The position numbers and the translations under genes were made by a program. Shown piece after piece: positions 34,672 through 43,302 of a stretch of DNA of 64,000 nucleotides; the stretch's first letter is position 1; the number at the start of each line of letters is the position of its first letter. Origin of the DNA: Lachnospiraceae bacterium. GTDB taxonomy: Bacteria > Bacillota > Clostridia > Lachnospirales > Lachnospiraceae. A model generated the notes under the pieces. That model saw only the letters and a program-made list of their open reading frames with translations. It was not told the DNA's origin and did not search any database. The stretch lies in the NCBI GenBank assembly GCA_029063085.1, contig JAIDOW010000071.1, positions 46,116 through 110,115 of the forward strand, read 5' to 3'.

Positions 34672-34808
34672 TCTTTACCCCTCTCTCTTTAAATATGCAA
34701 CCCCTGTAGTTCAAATGCTGTTTCCTTCACAAAAGACCAGAGACTTGCTCCCTGGTCTTTGATTTCCACTAAATTATTACGCTTCACTCCTGCTTCTTAA
34801 AATAAGCA

Positions 34809-35561
34809 TCACACTGGAGCCATCAGCACTTTTCCTGTCCCGCGATATACATTTACCAGTCCTTCGCCACCTGCCGCAGAACCAATCAATGTTTTAGTAG
34901 AACGCTCTACTGTAAATGCAAGACTTCTGCTCCATGCAATAGCAAACGGTCCATCTACCTTTAATTCATCATCCTTTAATTCAATCTCAATCAGTTCTTC
35001 TCTTGGGCAATTGCACTCCAATACTGCATATCCCTGACCGGTGAGACAGCTGTTAAACAGTCCTTCTCCCCCAGCCACAGCAGAAGATAGCGTTTTTCGG
35101 GCAACCGTCTTAATATCAATGCCAGCATCACAGGCATAAAAGAGTCCGTCCTCAATCACCATACCATCCCATGATCCTACATCCTCAATAATAATATATT
35201 TATAAGTCGGTTCCAGCACCAAAACACCATTTCCCTTGTATAACGGCTTAATCGCAGACTCATTGGTCACCTTGGAACTCACCAGCTTCTTCGCAAAATC
35301 ACCAACACCCTTCACATTCGTTCCGCTTTGCACCTGCCCGGCTGTCCACTGCATAGCTCCCCGCTGAATAATAGCAGAATGGTCATCATCCAGATCAATC
35401 ATAACCTGACGTTTCCTGATATTCATCTGTGCCGCATAGTAATTCTGCATAGCTACAGACGGATTATTACTCATATCATGATCATACTCAAAAACCGTAA
35501 AATTCCCCTTTCTCTCAATAATCTTTCTTAGATTCGATTCCTGCATGTTTGTTTTAATCAT
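34809..35561 (-). CDS. AIM24 family protein
   Basis: A 250-aa beta-rich protein of the AIM24 family (MQWTAGQVQSGTNVKGVGDFAKKLVSSKVTNESAIKPLYKGNGVLVLEP ... AGGEGLFNSCLTGQGYAVLECNCPREEL ... SAAGGEGLVNVYRGTGKVLMAP). In bacteria the biochemical role is unknown. Start 35561 is set by AGGAGG 8 nt upstream. A copy of the 5'-UTR repeat lies immediately before that site. It follows the potassium-channel gene in the same direction and may be cotranscribed. Confidence 0.85.
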   Translation of the reverse strand: MIKTNMQESNLRKIIERKGNFTVFEYDHDMSNNPSVAMQNYYAAQMNIRKRQVMIDLDDDHSAIIQRGAMQWTAGQVQSGTNVKGVGDFAKKLVSSKVTNESAIKPLYKGNGVLVLEPTYKYIIIEDVGSWDGMVIEDGLFYACDAGIDIKTVARKTLSSAVAGGEGLFNSCLTGQGYAVLECNCPREELIEIELKDDELKVDGPFAIAWSRSLAFTVERSTKTLIGSAAGGEGLVNVYRGTGKVLMAPV

Positions 35562-35581
35562 ATGTATATCCTCCTTTATTT

Positions 35582-35608
35582 GGTAAGCAATTTTGCAAAG
35601 CAAAATTG
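35582..35608 (-). repeat. 5'-UTR repeat family, copy 4
   Basis: Minus strand CAATTTTGCTTTGCAAAATTGCTTACC followed by AAATAAAGGAGG of the AIM24 gene. It holds the palindrome CAATTTTGC-ttt-GCAAAATTG. Confidence 0.7.
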
Positions 35609-35629
35609 TTTATCTGCCATCTATGACCT

Positions 35630-36601
35630 TCAGTGTGCCTGCTCCTTCGTCTGGTAAATCAGTACATCCCCGGTCATAATCTCAATGCTGTCCACGGGCA
35701 CGATCACCGCTCCACTGCGGATAAATGCCACAATATCAATACTGAATTTCTCCTCGGCTGATTTCACTGTCCTTCCTGCAAAGGGACTTGTCTCATCCAC
35801 AGTAACGCTCACGGTCCCTCTGACATTTCCACCAGTATTATTCTGATTCTGTAATTGGGTATACTGCTCCACAAAACCTGCGGAAATGATACCGGTTGGT
35901 ATTGCCACTGCACCTACCCCCAAAAAAGAAATGACCATCGCCATGATCCGTCCCAATATGGTAACCGGATAAATGTCCCCATATCCAACAGTCAGTATCG
36001 TAGACATGCTCCACCAGATTCCCGAAAAAGCATTTTGAAACACCTCCGGCTGGACCTCATGCTCTGCACTATACATGCAAAGGGAAGATGCCATCATCAA
36101 TATCAGAATAATAAAAACGGATGAAATAATCTGATTCTTTTTCTCAGACAGAACAGAAGTAATTACATTGAAAGAATCATAATAAGCATTAATCCGAAAC
36201 AAATGAAAGATTCTCACTACCCGAAGCATCCTTAGAGCAATAAATCCTGATAAAAAGAAAAACGGTAAAATCGTACACAGGTCAACAATCCCATCAAAGG
36301 AAACAAGAAACCGCAGGATTGCTTTTCCTCTGTTTTTTTCCGGATACAGATATTCCGCTGTCCAGATTCGCAGCAGGTACTCTATTCCAAATATCATAAT
36401 GGTGACCATTTCCACTAATCGTAAAACTTCGGCATATTCTGCTGCTGCGTCAAAAGTCTCTATGAACAGAACCGCTATATTGACAAAAATAACTACTACA
36501 ATAAACAGATCAAAAGCACGGCTAACAAAATCCTCCCGCTTTCCAATCTGTATAATATCAAAGATACGCTTCTTCTTTTCCCTGCTTATAAACTGTTTCA
36601 T
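35630..36601 (-). CDS. Voltage-gated-type potassium channel with TrkA-C-like tail
   Basis: A 323-aa six-helix ion transport protein. The S4-like helix is ALRMLRVVRIFHLFRINAYY, with spaced Arg residues. The pore filter is LTVGYGDIYPVT, the TVGYGD of K+ channels. The cytoplasmic C-terminus (VRGTVSVTVDETSPFAGRTVKSAEEKFSIDIVAFIRSGAVIVPVDSIEIMTGDVLIYQ) is an RCK-C/TrkA-C-type ligand domain. It sits in the membrane and passes K+. It precedes AIM24. Confidence 0.9.
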   Translation of the reverse strand: MKQFISREKKKRIFDIIQIGKREDFVSRAFDLFIVVVIFVNIAVLFIETFDAAAEYAEVLRLVEMVTIMIFGIEYLLRIWTAEYLYPEKNRGKAILRFLVSFDGIVDLCTILPFFFLSGFIALRMLRVVRIFHLFRINAYYDSFNVITSVLSEKKNQIISSVFIILILMMASSLCMYSAEHEVQPEVFQNAFSGIWWSMSTILTVGYGDIYPVTILGRIMAMVISFLGVGAVAIPTGIISAGFVEQYTQLQNQNNTGGNVRGTVSVTVDETSPFAGRTVKSAEEKFSIDIVAFIRSGAVIVPVDSIEIMTGDVLIYQTKEQAH

Positions 36602-36912
36602 AATCTTTCCCTTTTCTTAAACCCGTTTGACATTACATACAATCTGCAAATATTGAGTCCATGCTAGTGCATCTATTTAGCCATTACCATCATCAAGACA
36701 ATTATCTCATTCTGATTTTTAATTTTAACACAGAACCCTTAAATCAACCACAAGAATTTGCAAGTCCGCAGGAATCATAACCTTACAAACGAAAACCGGA
36801 TTTTAAAAAATACTTATGGAAAAACAACATATTTTTTGATAGAATAACTTATATCTGAAACTTTATCATTTACTGCCCTTTATGGGGTTACTGACTGGAA
36901 ACGGAGGCGCAT
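36602..36912. other. Divergent promoter region
   Basis: About 310 bp between the potassium channel and the DUF362 gene. TTGATAGAATAAC and nearby AT-rich DNA may hold promoters. No gene or conserved RNA is recognised. Confidence 0.4.
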
Positions 36913-37776
36913 ATGAAAGCAAAAGTATATTTTACCAAAACAATCACTCCTGATAAAGTACTGGAACTTTACAAAATGAACGGAAAAGCTTTAACCGGCA
37001 AAACTGCCATCAAACTACATTCCGGTGAAGTTGGAAACCAGAATTTCTTAAAACCAGATTTTTGGAAGTCGGTAATCGAGCATGTTGGCGGCACGGTTGT
37101 AGAATGCAATACTGCCTATGACGGTGAGCGCAATACGACGGAAAAACATTTAGTTACCATTGAAAAACACGGCTGGAACAAATACTTTGATGTAGACCTG
37201 CTGGATGCGGAAGGTCCTGATTTAGAGCTTAACATTCCAAAGGGAAAACAAATTCAGAAAAATTATGTCGGAAAGAATCTTGCAAATTATGATTCCCTGC
37301 TGGTACTTTCCCATTTCAAAGGACACCCAATGGGTGGCTATGGCGGTGCCTTAAAGCAATTATCCATCGGTATTGCTTCCTCTTATGGCAAAGCTTATAT
37401 TCATGGTGCCGGTGTTCCTGAAGAAATCTGGACTGCTGACCATGATTCCTTCTTAGAATCCATGGCGGATGCAGCAGCTTCTATCACGGATTATTTCAAA
37501 GAAAATATCGTATACGTAAATGTCATGAAAAATATGTCTGTGGACTGCGACTGTTGTGCAGTAGCAGAAGATCCCTGCATGAAGGATATCGGAATCCTTG
37601 TTTCCTTAGACCCTGTTGCCATTGATCAGGCATGCATTGATCTGGTATATGCATCTGATGATCCGGGAAAAGATCATTTAATTGAGCGTATTGAATCCCG
37701 TAACGGCATTCATACAATTGAAGCCGCGGCTGCTTTGGGATTAGGCTCCAGAGAGTACGAGCTGATTACGGTATAA
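36913..37776 (+). CDS. DUF362 domain protein
   Basis: A 287-aa protein matching DUF362: GKTAIKLHSGEVGNQNFLKPDFWKSVIEHVGG, LSHFKGHPMGGYGGALKQLSIGIAS and VSLDPVAIDQACIDLVY. Unlike many members it lacks a separate 2[4Fe-4S] ferredoxin domain, but has a Cys cluster (DCDCCAVAEDPCMKD) that may hold an Fe-S centre. Function is unknown; redox roles are often proposed. GGAGG precedes the start and a strong terminator follows. Confidence 0.8.
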   Translation: MKAKVYFTKTITPDKVLELYKMNGKALTGKTAIKLHSGEVGNQNFLKPDFWKSVIEHVGGTVVECNTAYDGERNTTEKHLVTIEKHGWNKYFDVDLLDAEGPDLELNIPKGKQIQKNYVGKNLANYDSLLVLSHFKGHPMGGYGGALKQLSIGIASSYGKAYIHGAGVPEEIWTADHDSFLESMADAAASITDYFKENIVYVNVMKNMSVDCDCCAVAEDPCMKDIGILVSLDPVAIDQACIDLVYASDDPGKDHLIERIESRNGIHTIEAAAALGLGSREYELITV

Positions 37777-37819
37777 GAAAACTGCCTGTCATATCAGGCT
37801 ATATTATGTCAGACACTGA

Positions 37820-37870
37820 AAAACACAGACATATGCGGTTACATTTTACGCTATGCCTGTGTTTTTTGTA
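37820..37870 (+). terminator. Terminator after DUF362 gene
   Basis: AAAACACAGACATA...TATGCCTGTGTTTT with a following T-run. Confidence 0.8.
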
Positions 37871-37980
37871 TTATTTTATAATCTGGGTATGTTTCATATT
37901 TTTCTTTCCGACTTTGGTAATTTCCACCTTTACTCCATCACAAGAGAATCCTTTCATCCCCCATTTTCAAAGTAAAATAT

Positions 37981-38208
37981 TTATGCTGCTTCTACAATAA
38001 TTTCATTAATGCTGACATTCAACAGTACCGAAATCGCATACAAATTATCTAAAGATGGCAAAGTCTCTCCTCGAAACCAGCGATAAATACTATTGGTATT
38101 GGTCATTCCCAAATATCTGCTCAATGCACGAACTGTAATTCCATGTTCCTTCCTTAACCTTGCAATATTTCTACCTGTTGCAGAAATATCAATCAACGGA
38201 TATTCCAT
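37981..38208 (-). CDS. Small XRE-family HTH regulator
   Basis: 75 aa, almost entirely an HTH_3/XRE domain: IARLRKEHGITVRALSRYLGMTNTNSIYRWFRGETLPSLDNLYAISVLLNVSINEIIV. AGAGGTG lies before the ATG. It is next to a tRNA gene and may belong to an old integrated element. Targets are unknown. Confidence 0.8.
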   Translation of the reverse strand: MEYPLIDISATGRNIARLRKEHGITVRALSRYLGMTNTNSIYRWFRGETLPSLDNLYAISVLLNVSINEIIVEAA

Positions 38209-38247
38209 TTTTTCACCTCTTTTCTCTACTGGATTTTACTAGTACGT

Positions 38248-38326
38248 GTGATGAGATTTTCTGCTGCTCTGCCAACTGTGCTACACACGTTTACCAGCTC
38301 GGGAGGAATTGAACCCACAGCATTTT
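38248..38326 (-). pseudogene. tRNA relic
   Basis: Minus strand GTGGGTTCAATTCCTCC resembles a T-arm, and shortly after it ACGTGTGTAGCACAGTTGGCAGAGC looks like an acceptor strand and D-arm, with matching CACACGT some 20 nt further on. The parts do not make a full cloverleaf. It is read as a broken tRNA or a rearranged tandem pair. Confidence 0.45.
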
Positions 38327-38370
38327 GTGTATAAAATAGATATTCCTCCATATAAATCACTTCACTAAAA

Positions 38371-38443
38371 TCGTGAAGGCAGGAATCGAACCTGCGACAC
38401 ATGGCTTATAAGGCCACCGCTCTCACCGCTGAGCTACTTCACG
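38371..38443 (-). tRNA. tRNA-Ile (anticodon UAU)
   Basis: CGTGAAGTAGCTCAGCGGTGAGAGC and the rest fold into a full cloverleaf: 7-bp acceptor (CGTGAAG/CTTCACG), D-arm GCTC/GAGC, anticodon stem GTGGC/GCCAT with loop CTTATAA (anticodon UAU, codon AUA), and T-arm GCAGG-TTCGATT-CCTGC. The C1-G72 first pair is unusual. The AUA codon is normally read by a lysidine-modified CAU tRNA in bacteria, so a UAU tRNA is noteworthy. Confidence 0.85.
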
Positions 38444-38487
38444 TTTTCTCCTCTATCTGAACAAATCTTAAAAATCTTCCATAATGC

Positions 38488-38523
38488 AAAAAAATACCAC
38501 ACATCGAACACCGATATGTGGTA
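38488..38523 (-). terminator. Terminator downstream of the 39-aa gene
   Basis: Minus strand TACCACATATCG-n5-CGATGTGTGGTA followed by TTTTTTT. It separates the small gene from the tRNA. Confidence 0.8.
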
Positions 38524-38554
38524 ATCATATATTTCTATCATTAAGAATAGACAT

Positions 38555-38674
38555 TTATGATATATCGTTCTCTCCACAATTTAACGGCACCCGAATAAAC
38601 CCAGTCATTTGCTGTTTCTGAAACTGAGCTATCTGTATGTTATTAAATTGCTGTATAGATACTAAATATAACAT
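38555..38674 (-). CDS. 39-aa small protein
   Basis: MLYLVSIQQFNNIQIAQFQKQQMTGFIRVPLNCGENDIS. It is too short for the ORF track, but has AAGGAAAGAG before the ATG and a strong terminator about 30 bp after the stop. Upstream, TTGCAGGT(C/G)ATTAA occurs twice and may be an operator. The sequence is Gln/Ile-rich and not clearly membrane-bound. Function is unknown. Confidence 0.45.
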   Translation of the reverse strand: MLYLVSIQQFNNIQIAQFQKQQMTGFIRVPLNCGENDIS

Positions 38675-38792
38675 GATTTCTCTTTCCTTTCATACAGGTT
38701 AATCACCTGCAAATTATTGTATCGTTATATTAACATGAATCTTAATGACCTGCAAGTAACGTTATAGATTACACTCTTGCCTAAACGGACTA

Positions 38793-39443
38793 TCAATACA
38801 AAATTCCGTCATAATACTGCAGCAGAAGCTCTGTCACACGGTCATAGCTGGCAATTCCATCCTCTACACCGTATAATTTCAAACTAACATCTGTCGCTTT
38901 CTCACTGATCTGTGTTATATTATCTACATTAAGAAAAGACTCTTCACCTCCGCAATAAATCTCTTCCTCTGCTTCCTCACTTAACCATTGCATATTGTCA
39001 ACAGTCGCCAGATAATTTAAATCCACTATTTGATCAGATAAAAGCAGCTCAAGATATTGGTCATCTCCCACACTTTCAAGATACGCATCTTCAACATAAA
39101 GATAAACGGACAAATATCCGGAATACTGAAAAAAGATATCATCACTTCCTATACAGGCCAAATATGCGATAAAATTTGCCTCATCCTCGTATATATATCC
39201 CTTTAAATGTGCATATTCATGGCAGATTACCGAAGGATACTCCTTCATACACATTTCCCTATTATAATTGGCCTCCAACGAAAAGGGAAACAGAGCCGAA
39301 AATCTTCCGTATGTATTTATCCATATCGGAAATATATGCACCACATACCAATCACAAAAGCCATGAAACCTTCCTGCCATATTCAGTATAAGAATAAGGA
39401 TAAGTCCACATACAATCACTTTCCAATATATTTTCTTTAGCAT
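38793..39443 (-). CDS. DUF3810-like zinc metalloprotease homologue, internally shortened
   Basis: A 216-aa protein with one N-terminal membrane helix and an HExxH motif in VICHEYAHLKGYIYEDEANFIAYLACIGSDDIFFQYSGYL, as in DUF3810. Family members I recall are about 350 aa, with two more helices and a linker between the first helix and the FPFTxEAN block. Here INTYGRFSALFPFS joins directly to LEANYNREM. An in-frame deletion between similar FPFS-type segments would explain this. Whether it is active is unclear. Confidence 0.65.
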   Translation of the reverse strand: MLKKIYWKVIVCGLILILILNMAGRFHGFCDWYVVHIFPIWINTYGRFSALFPFSLEANYNREMCMKEYPSVICHEYAHLKGYIYEDEANFIAYLACIGSDDIFFQYSGYLSVYLYVEDAYLESVGDDQYLELLLSDQIVDLNYLATVDNMQWLSEEAEEEIYCGGEESFLNVDNITQISEKATDVSLKLYGVEDGIASYDRVTELLLQYYDGILY

Positions 39444-39566
39444 ATTTCCTCCTCGTATAGCGATTACTTTTCCATCTCTAAATTATATCCCCCTAACTAG
39501 AAAATTTGACATAGCAGATGTGCGATTGGGCAAGTAGTTTCACCTGATTATCAACTAGACAAAACA

Positions 39567-40604
39567 CTAATCCTGACAGATCAACTCCTCCCACTCAGCA
39601 TTTCCATCCATATAGCCAAAGGTTTCCCGGTCCGAAAAACATTTCAGCAGATTATTGCGAAGCCTCTTCTCAAACGTTTCCGAAATTTCCTTAAATTCCA
39701 TATGCGCATACAGCCACGAATTGGCAAAACCTCCTATTGTCGGAATGGAATCCCGTATCTGCTTCACAAGCAAAAGTGTTTCCTCTGCATTCTGTTCCTG
39801 TACCACCGATTCCAGCCTGCATGAAACCTCGCTATATTTTCCCATTTCCAAAAGACATGACAAGCTGCTTTCTTTCTCAATATATTTCCGTGCCTGTACC
39901 ATATCACCAGCTTGGGCAGACAACATATACAGACTATGAAACACCATATTCAAAACCTGTCCTTCAGAAAATAATATTTCCTCATAAGCCTTATATGCTT
40001 CCTCTATCCGGTTGGTCTTACTGTAAATGACCGCCTGTATCCGTTTTCGCTCTGTATCTTCTTCAGAAAAATAATGCAGGTATTCCTCTGCTTTATCATA
40101 CATTTCCTTTCTTATATAGTATTGGATCAGCGAATTAGCTGAGTTTCTTTGTACCTTTGCATCTGTGCTCTCCAAGGCTCTTTGATACCATCTAAGAATC
40201 TGTTCTTCATAAACGTCTGCATTTTCAACTTCGTTCGTAATGTGTCTGGCATCCAGAATCAGTGCCATCTGCCAAATCAATTGATGGCAATTGGGATATT
40301 CCTGTATCCTGTTTGACACATATTGAAATACCTCCTCATAGCTTTCACGCTCAAACCTTTGGTCAACCTCCATAACCAGCCTGCCAATCTCGTCCCCTGT
40401 CAACTCCTCATGAAATGATAAAAGTGTTTCCAATGTAATTCCAAGCAGTCTGGCAATGGGAGCCAGTAACATGATATCTGGCTGTGCTACACCTTTCTCC
40501 CATTTATTTACAGCAGGGGCGGTTACTCCCAATCTTCCTGCCATCTCTTCCTGTGTCATATTTCTATCTTTTCTATACTTACGAATCACTTCTCCAATCT
40601 GCAT
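39567..40604 (-). CDS. XRE regulator with tetratricopeptide-like C-terminus
   Basis: A 345-aa protein. Residues 1-65 form an HTH_3 domain (IGEVIRKYRKDRNMTQEEMAGRLGVTAPAVNKWEKGVAQPDIMLLAPIARLLGITLETLL). The remainder is all-helical with TPR-like repeats (DKAEEYLHYFSEEDTERKRIQAVIYSKTNRIEEAYKAYEEILF). Proteins of this kind often act as peptide- or stress-responsive regulators. No obvious target is adjacent except the DUF3810-like gene downstream. Confidence 0.85.
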   Translation of the reverse strand: MQIGEVIRKYRKDRNMTQEEMAGRLGVTAPAVNKWEKGVAQPDIMLLAPIARLLGITLETLLSFHEELTGDEIGRLVMEVDQRFERESYEEVFQYVSNRIQEYPNCHQLIWQMALILDARHITNEVENADVYEEQILRWYQRALESTDAKVQRNSANSLIQYYIRKEMYDKAEEYLHYFSEEDTERKRIQAVIYSKTNRIEEAYKAYEEILFSEGQVLNMVFHSLYMLSAQAGDMVQARKYIEKESSLSCLLEMGKYSEVSCRLESVVQEQNAEETLLLVKQIRDSIPTIGGFANSWLYAHMEFKEISETFEKRLRNNLLKCFSDRETFGYMDGNAEWEELICQD

Positions 40605-40830
40605 AAGGCATCCTCCTAAACATAATTTACGTAAAATCTTTTACTAAAACCATCCTATCAGAAAATGTCTTCCTGCACAATTGAAGGGAATTTAACTTTT
40701 ATTCAAATAAATTAACCATGTGTTAATGGCAGATAACCTATACTATCTGCATATTTACTGTCCATGTACATGCATTCTTGACAATTCCGGCTCATTATCA
40801 CCCTGAACATACTACAAAATTCTTCTTTTA

Positions 40831-41439
40831 CTAAACTTCGTCATCTTCCAAGTTACTATTCCCGGAGGAATATATCCATTTGATTTTATATTGTTTTCCG
40901 ATAATATTCCCAATATTATTCACATAATCTTCCAATAATTTCTGTGCCCTCCTCTGGGCATTGGATAATAGCGCCGCATCTTCTGATGCACTTTTCTCCA
41001 TATTGCTTTGTGCCGCCCGAAAAGCGGCTGTCTGATCCTGTGCATCAATATCTGCTGATTTTTTATCAATAATAAATGATTCTTCTGAAAGTGTATTCTC
41101 ATCTACCTTACACCCCAGCACTCTTGCCGGAGGTACTGTTATCGTTACCTGTTCGTCTTTCACTTCTAACTCTATCAATGATGCATCAATTCCTATCGTC
41201 ACAACTCCGGCATATTCAATCCAGAAATGCTTATCTTTCTTCCAAAAAAGAATTCCCTCTGCATCTTCCTCTTTATACCTTGCAACATTATGATAATAAC
41301 ATTCCATTGTTGCCAGTTCACAGATTGATTTCATTTCAGATACCTGCGGTTCCATGACTATTGTCTGCTTTTGTGCATTCCCACAAGAAGAACACAAAGC
41401 TGCCAGCAATATTAAGGATAATATAATAAACTTCCTCAT
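40831..41439 (-). CDS. DUF4230 family lipoprotein
   Basis: A 202-aa protein with a signal peptide and lipobox (LLAALCSSCGN). The body (ELATMECYYHNVARY ... WIEYAGVVTIGIDASLIELEVKDEQVTITVPPARVLGCKVDE) matches DUF4230, a family of unknown function. It is a distant paralogue of the next gene upstream. AGGAGG precedes its start, directly after the repeat element at 41458-41592. It likely acts on the outer face of the membrane. Confidence 0.8.
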   Translation of the reverse strand: MRKFIILSLILLAALCSSCGNAQKQTIVMEPQVSEMKSICELATMECYYHNVARYKEEDAEGILFWKKDKHFWIEYAGVVTIGIDASLIELEVKDEQVTITVPPARVLGCKVDENTLSEESFIIDKKSADIDAQDQTAAFRAAQSNMEKSASEDAALLSNAQRRAQKLLEDYVNNIGNIIGKQYKIKWIYSSGNSNLEDDEV

Positions 41440-41457
41440 TTCTTAACCTCCTGACTC

Positions 41458-41592
41458 TTGTAACCAAATTTGCTTTTCAAACTTTGTTTGCTGCGATAGT
41501 CGCAAATATATATACAAGTCATCTACTCTTAGCCCGTTATTCACACAAATTGGTTGCCTGCCTTGCAGATTTTCATAATCTACTTTGCATTA
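41458..41592 (-). repeat. 5'-UTR repeat family, copy 5 (long form)
   Basis: Minus strand: AAAGTAGATTATGAAAATCTGC, then AACGGGCTAAGAGTAGATGACTTGTATATATATTTGCGACTATCGCAGCAAACAAAG, then AAAGCAAATTTGGTTACAA, 6 nt before AGGAGG of the DUF4230 gene. It combines blocks found separately in other copies and so shows the full structure. Confidence 0.75.
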
Positions 41593-42201
41593 CCTGACTT
41601 CTAAGGTATACTCTTCATCCAGCTGTTTCAAAAAAGGGGTGATAAGTGCTTCTATTATATTTTTTGCATTCTGCTCTGCAAGCTCATAAATCCTGTTTTC
41701 CCTTGCACTTTCATTGGTGACATCCTCTATCGCTGCCTTGTATGCCTCCTGTGATACAGTCTCTGTATTAGCCCTCTCATTTTCAAAAATATAATCCAAT
41801 GATGCTATATCTACATTTATATCATTTATTTTAATCTCAGGAATCGTAACAGAAATCTTCTTCAGCTCATTGTCAATATCAACCTCTACCTTTTCAAAAT
41901 CAATTCCCGCTTTTACCTTTGCTTCATAATATACATAATAGTCTATTTTTTCCGGATGCTCTTTGTTCATGACTTCCGTAATGCCATTATAAACCGCCTC
42001 AAACGTAGACAGCTCATCTACATCAATCACTTTTTCCAATGTAGCCTCCGTAATGATTTCTCTGTTCGTTTTCCTGCCAAAACGACCATATAAAAAGACA
42101 ATTCCTATCAGCACTGCTGTCAGAATCACCAGCACACATACTTTTTTAATACCGGCAGGTATCAAATATTTCCTTTTCTTTTCATCATTTCCGATATCCA
42201 T
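41590..42201 (-). CDS. DUF4230 family membrane-anchored protein
   Basis: A 203-aa protein with an N-terminal membrane helix (KVCVLVILTAVLIGIVFLYG) rather than a lipobox. The DUF4230 body is IDYYVYYEAKVKAGIDFEKVEVDIDNELKKISVTIPEIKINDINVD. It is a paralogue of the downstream gene. It begins 14 bp after the MBL hydrolase gene, so MBL, DUF4230 and DUF4230 probably form one operon. Function is unknown. Confidence 0.8.
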   Translation of the reverse strand: MDIGNDEKKRKYLIPAGIKKVCVLVILTAVLIGIVFLYGRFGRKTNREIITEATLEKVIDVDELSTFEAVYNGITEVMNKEHPEKIDYYVYYEAKVKAGIDFEKVEVDIDNELKKISVTIPEIKINDINVDIASLDYIFENERANTETVSQEAYKAAIEDVTNESARENRIYELAEQNAKNIIEALITPFLKQLDEEYTLEVR

Positions 42202-42215
42202 GGCTTCTCCCCCTA

Positions 42216-43010
42216 CTATTTTTCAATATCTGCCTTCCGGGAATGGCTGTCACTTTCCACCAGTCCATAATGCGCTGTAAACACTTTTTCATATTTGTTT
42301 AATTCCTCTTTGATACGATGAAGCGTCTCTTTTGCCTGTTTTCTATCCATTGTATAGGGATGAAGCAAAATACGACCTCCCGCTGTTTTAAATGCATCTC
42401 CGGTAAACAGATACTTCTCATCCACCACATACATGGCTGATCCCTTTGTGTGCCCTGGAGCCGGAATCATGCGTACCTGGTGTTTACACAAGGCATCCTG
42501 CTGATGCCCATGTGTTTCATCAACACCTCCCCCGCTCCAATTGGTAACTGCCTCTATCATCTTATATTCTGACAGATATACAATTTTATTGGAATCACTC
42601 AATTGCGGCAGCCTGTTTTTCTTGAAAATCTGCCGGTAAGTGCTTCCATCTATCATCTGTTTTTCCTGTTCATTCATATAAATTGCTGCATTCGGGAACA
42701 AAACAATAGACGCCACATGATCATAATCCGTATGGGTCAGAAAAACTGCCTTTACCCTGTCCCCATCAATGGACATCCGTTTCATTTCCCGCTTTACCGC
42801 CCCTGCATCAGAGCCGGCATCAATGACTATCCAGTCTCTGCCTTGGGGAATAAAAAATAAATTATTGATCCGGTTTTTAACTGTAATGATATCCGTTCCT
42901 TCTATTTTTCCACTGGCTAGCGGATGCATCGTACACATAGGAAACACATAAAGAAAAAATAAAATGACTGCTGCCACTAAAAATATTCCAATTAAAATTT
43001 CAAAAAGCAT
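42216..43010 (-). CDS. MBL-fold metallohydrolase, membrane-anchored
   Basis: A 264-aa protein with an N-terminal membrane helix (LIGIFLVAAVILFFLYVF) and a metallo-beta-lactamase fold: FLTHTDYDHVAS (HxHxDH variant HTDYDH), PAPGHTKGSAMYVVDEKYLFTGDAF (second His and bridging Asp) and FTAHYGLV. It probably hydrolyses a small ester or thioester. AAGGAGG precedes the start. It leads the operon with two DUF4230 genes. A GGTGACATATG repeat lies 50 bp upstream. Confidence 0.85.
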   Translation of the reverse strand: MLFEILIGIFLVAAVILFFLYVFPMCTMHPLASGKIEGTDIITVKNRINNLFFIPQGRDWIVIDAGSDAGAVKREMKRMSIDGDRVKAVFLTHTDYDHVASIVLFPNAAIYMNEQEKQMIDGSTYRQIFKKNRLPQLSDSNKIVYLSEYKMIEAVTNWSGGGVDETHGHQQDALCKHQVRMIPAPGHTKGSAMYVVDEKYLFTGDAFKTAGGRILLHPYTMDRKQAKETLHRIKEELNKYEKVFTAHYGLVESDSHSRKADIEK

Positions 43011-43058
43011 ATTACAAGTCTCCTCCTTACAGGTAAACTCTTATTTCGTTATTACAAT

Positions 43059-43124
43059 CATATGTCACCAATTTTCGTAGAAAATTAATGACCTGCTTGT
43101 GCATCAGTGCAATTCATTATATTA
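43059..43124 (-). repeat. GGTGACATATG repeat sub-family, copy C
   Basis: Minus strand AATGAATTGCACTGATGCACAAGCAGGTCATTAATTTTC...GAAAATTGGTGACATATGATTG. It lies in the 5' region of the MBL gene. Confidence 0.75.
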
Positions 43125-43187
43125 TGATAAGATACCGCCTTAGAAAAAGCAACCTTTTAATGACAAGCATCACCAATTAAAAAAACG

Positions 43188-43236
43188 CAAAAAATCATAT
43201 CCTTCTCATTTCTGGTACTTTTGAAAAGGATATGAT
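43188..43236 (-). terminator. Terminator after MerR gene
   Basis: Minus strand ATCATATCCTT-n21-AAGGATATGAT (11-bp perfect stem) followed by TTTTTTGCG. Confidence 0.85.
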
Positions 43237-43302
43237 CGTAAGAACCTTTTTAGAAATTTGTACAATAAAATAACATTTGTATATTGATTATCTTAAAGTC
43301 CA

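Noticed and set aside
37806-38000. Plus-strand 64-aa ORF after DUF362
   Set aside because: It covers the terminator hairpin and has no Shine-Dalgarno sequence.
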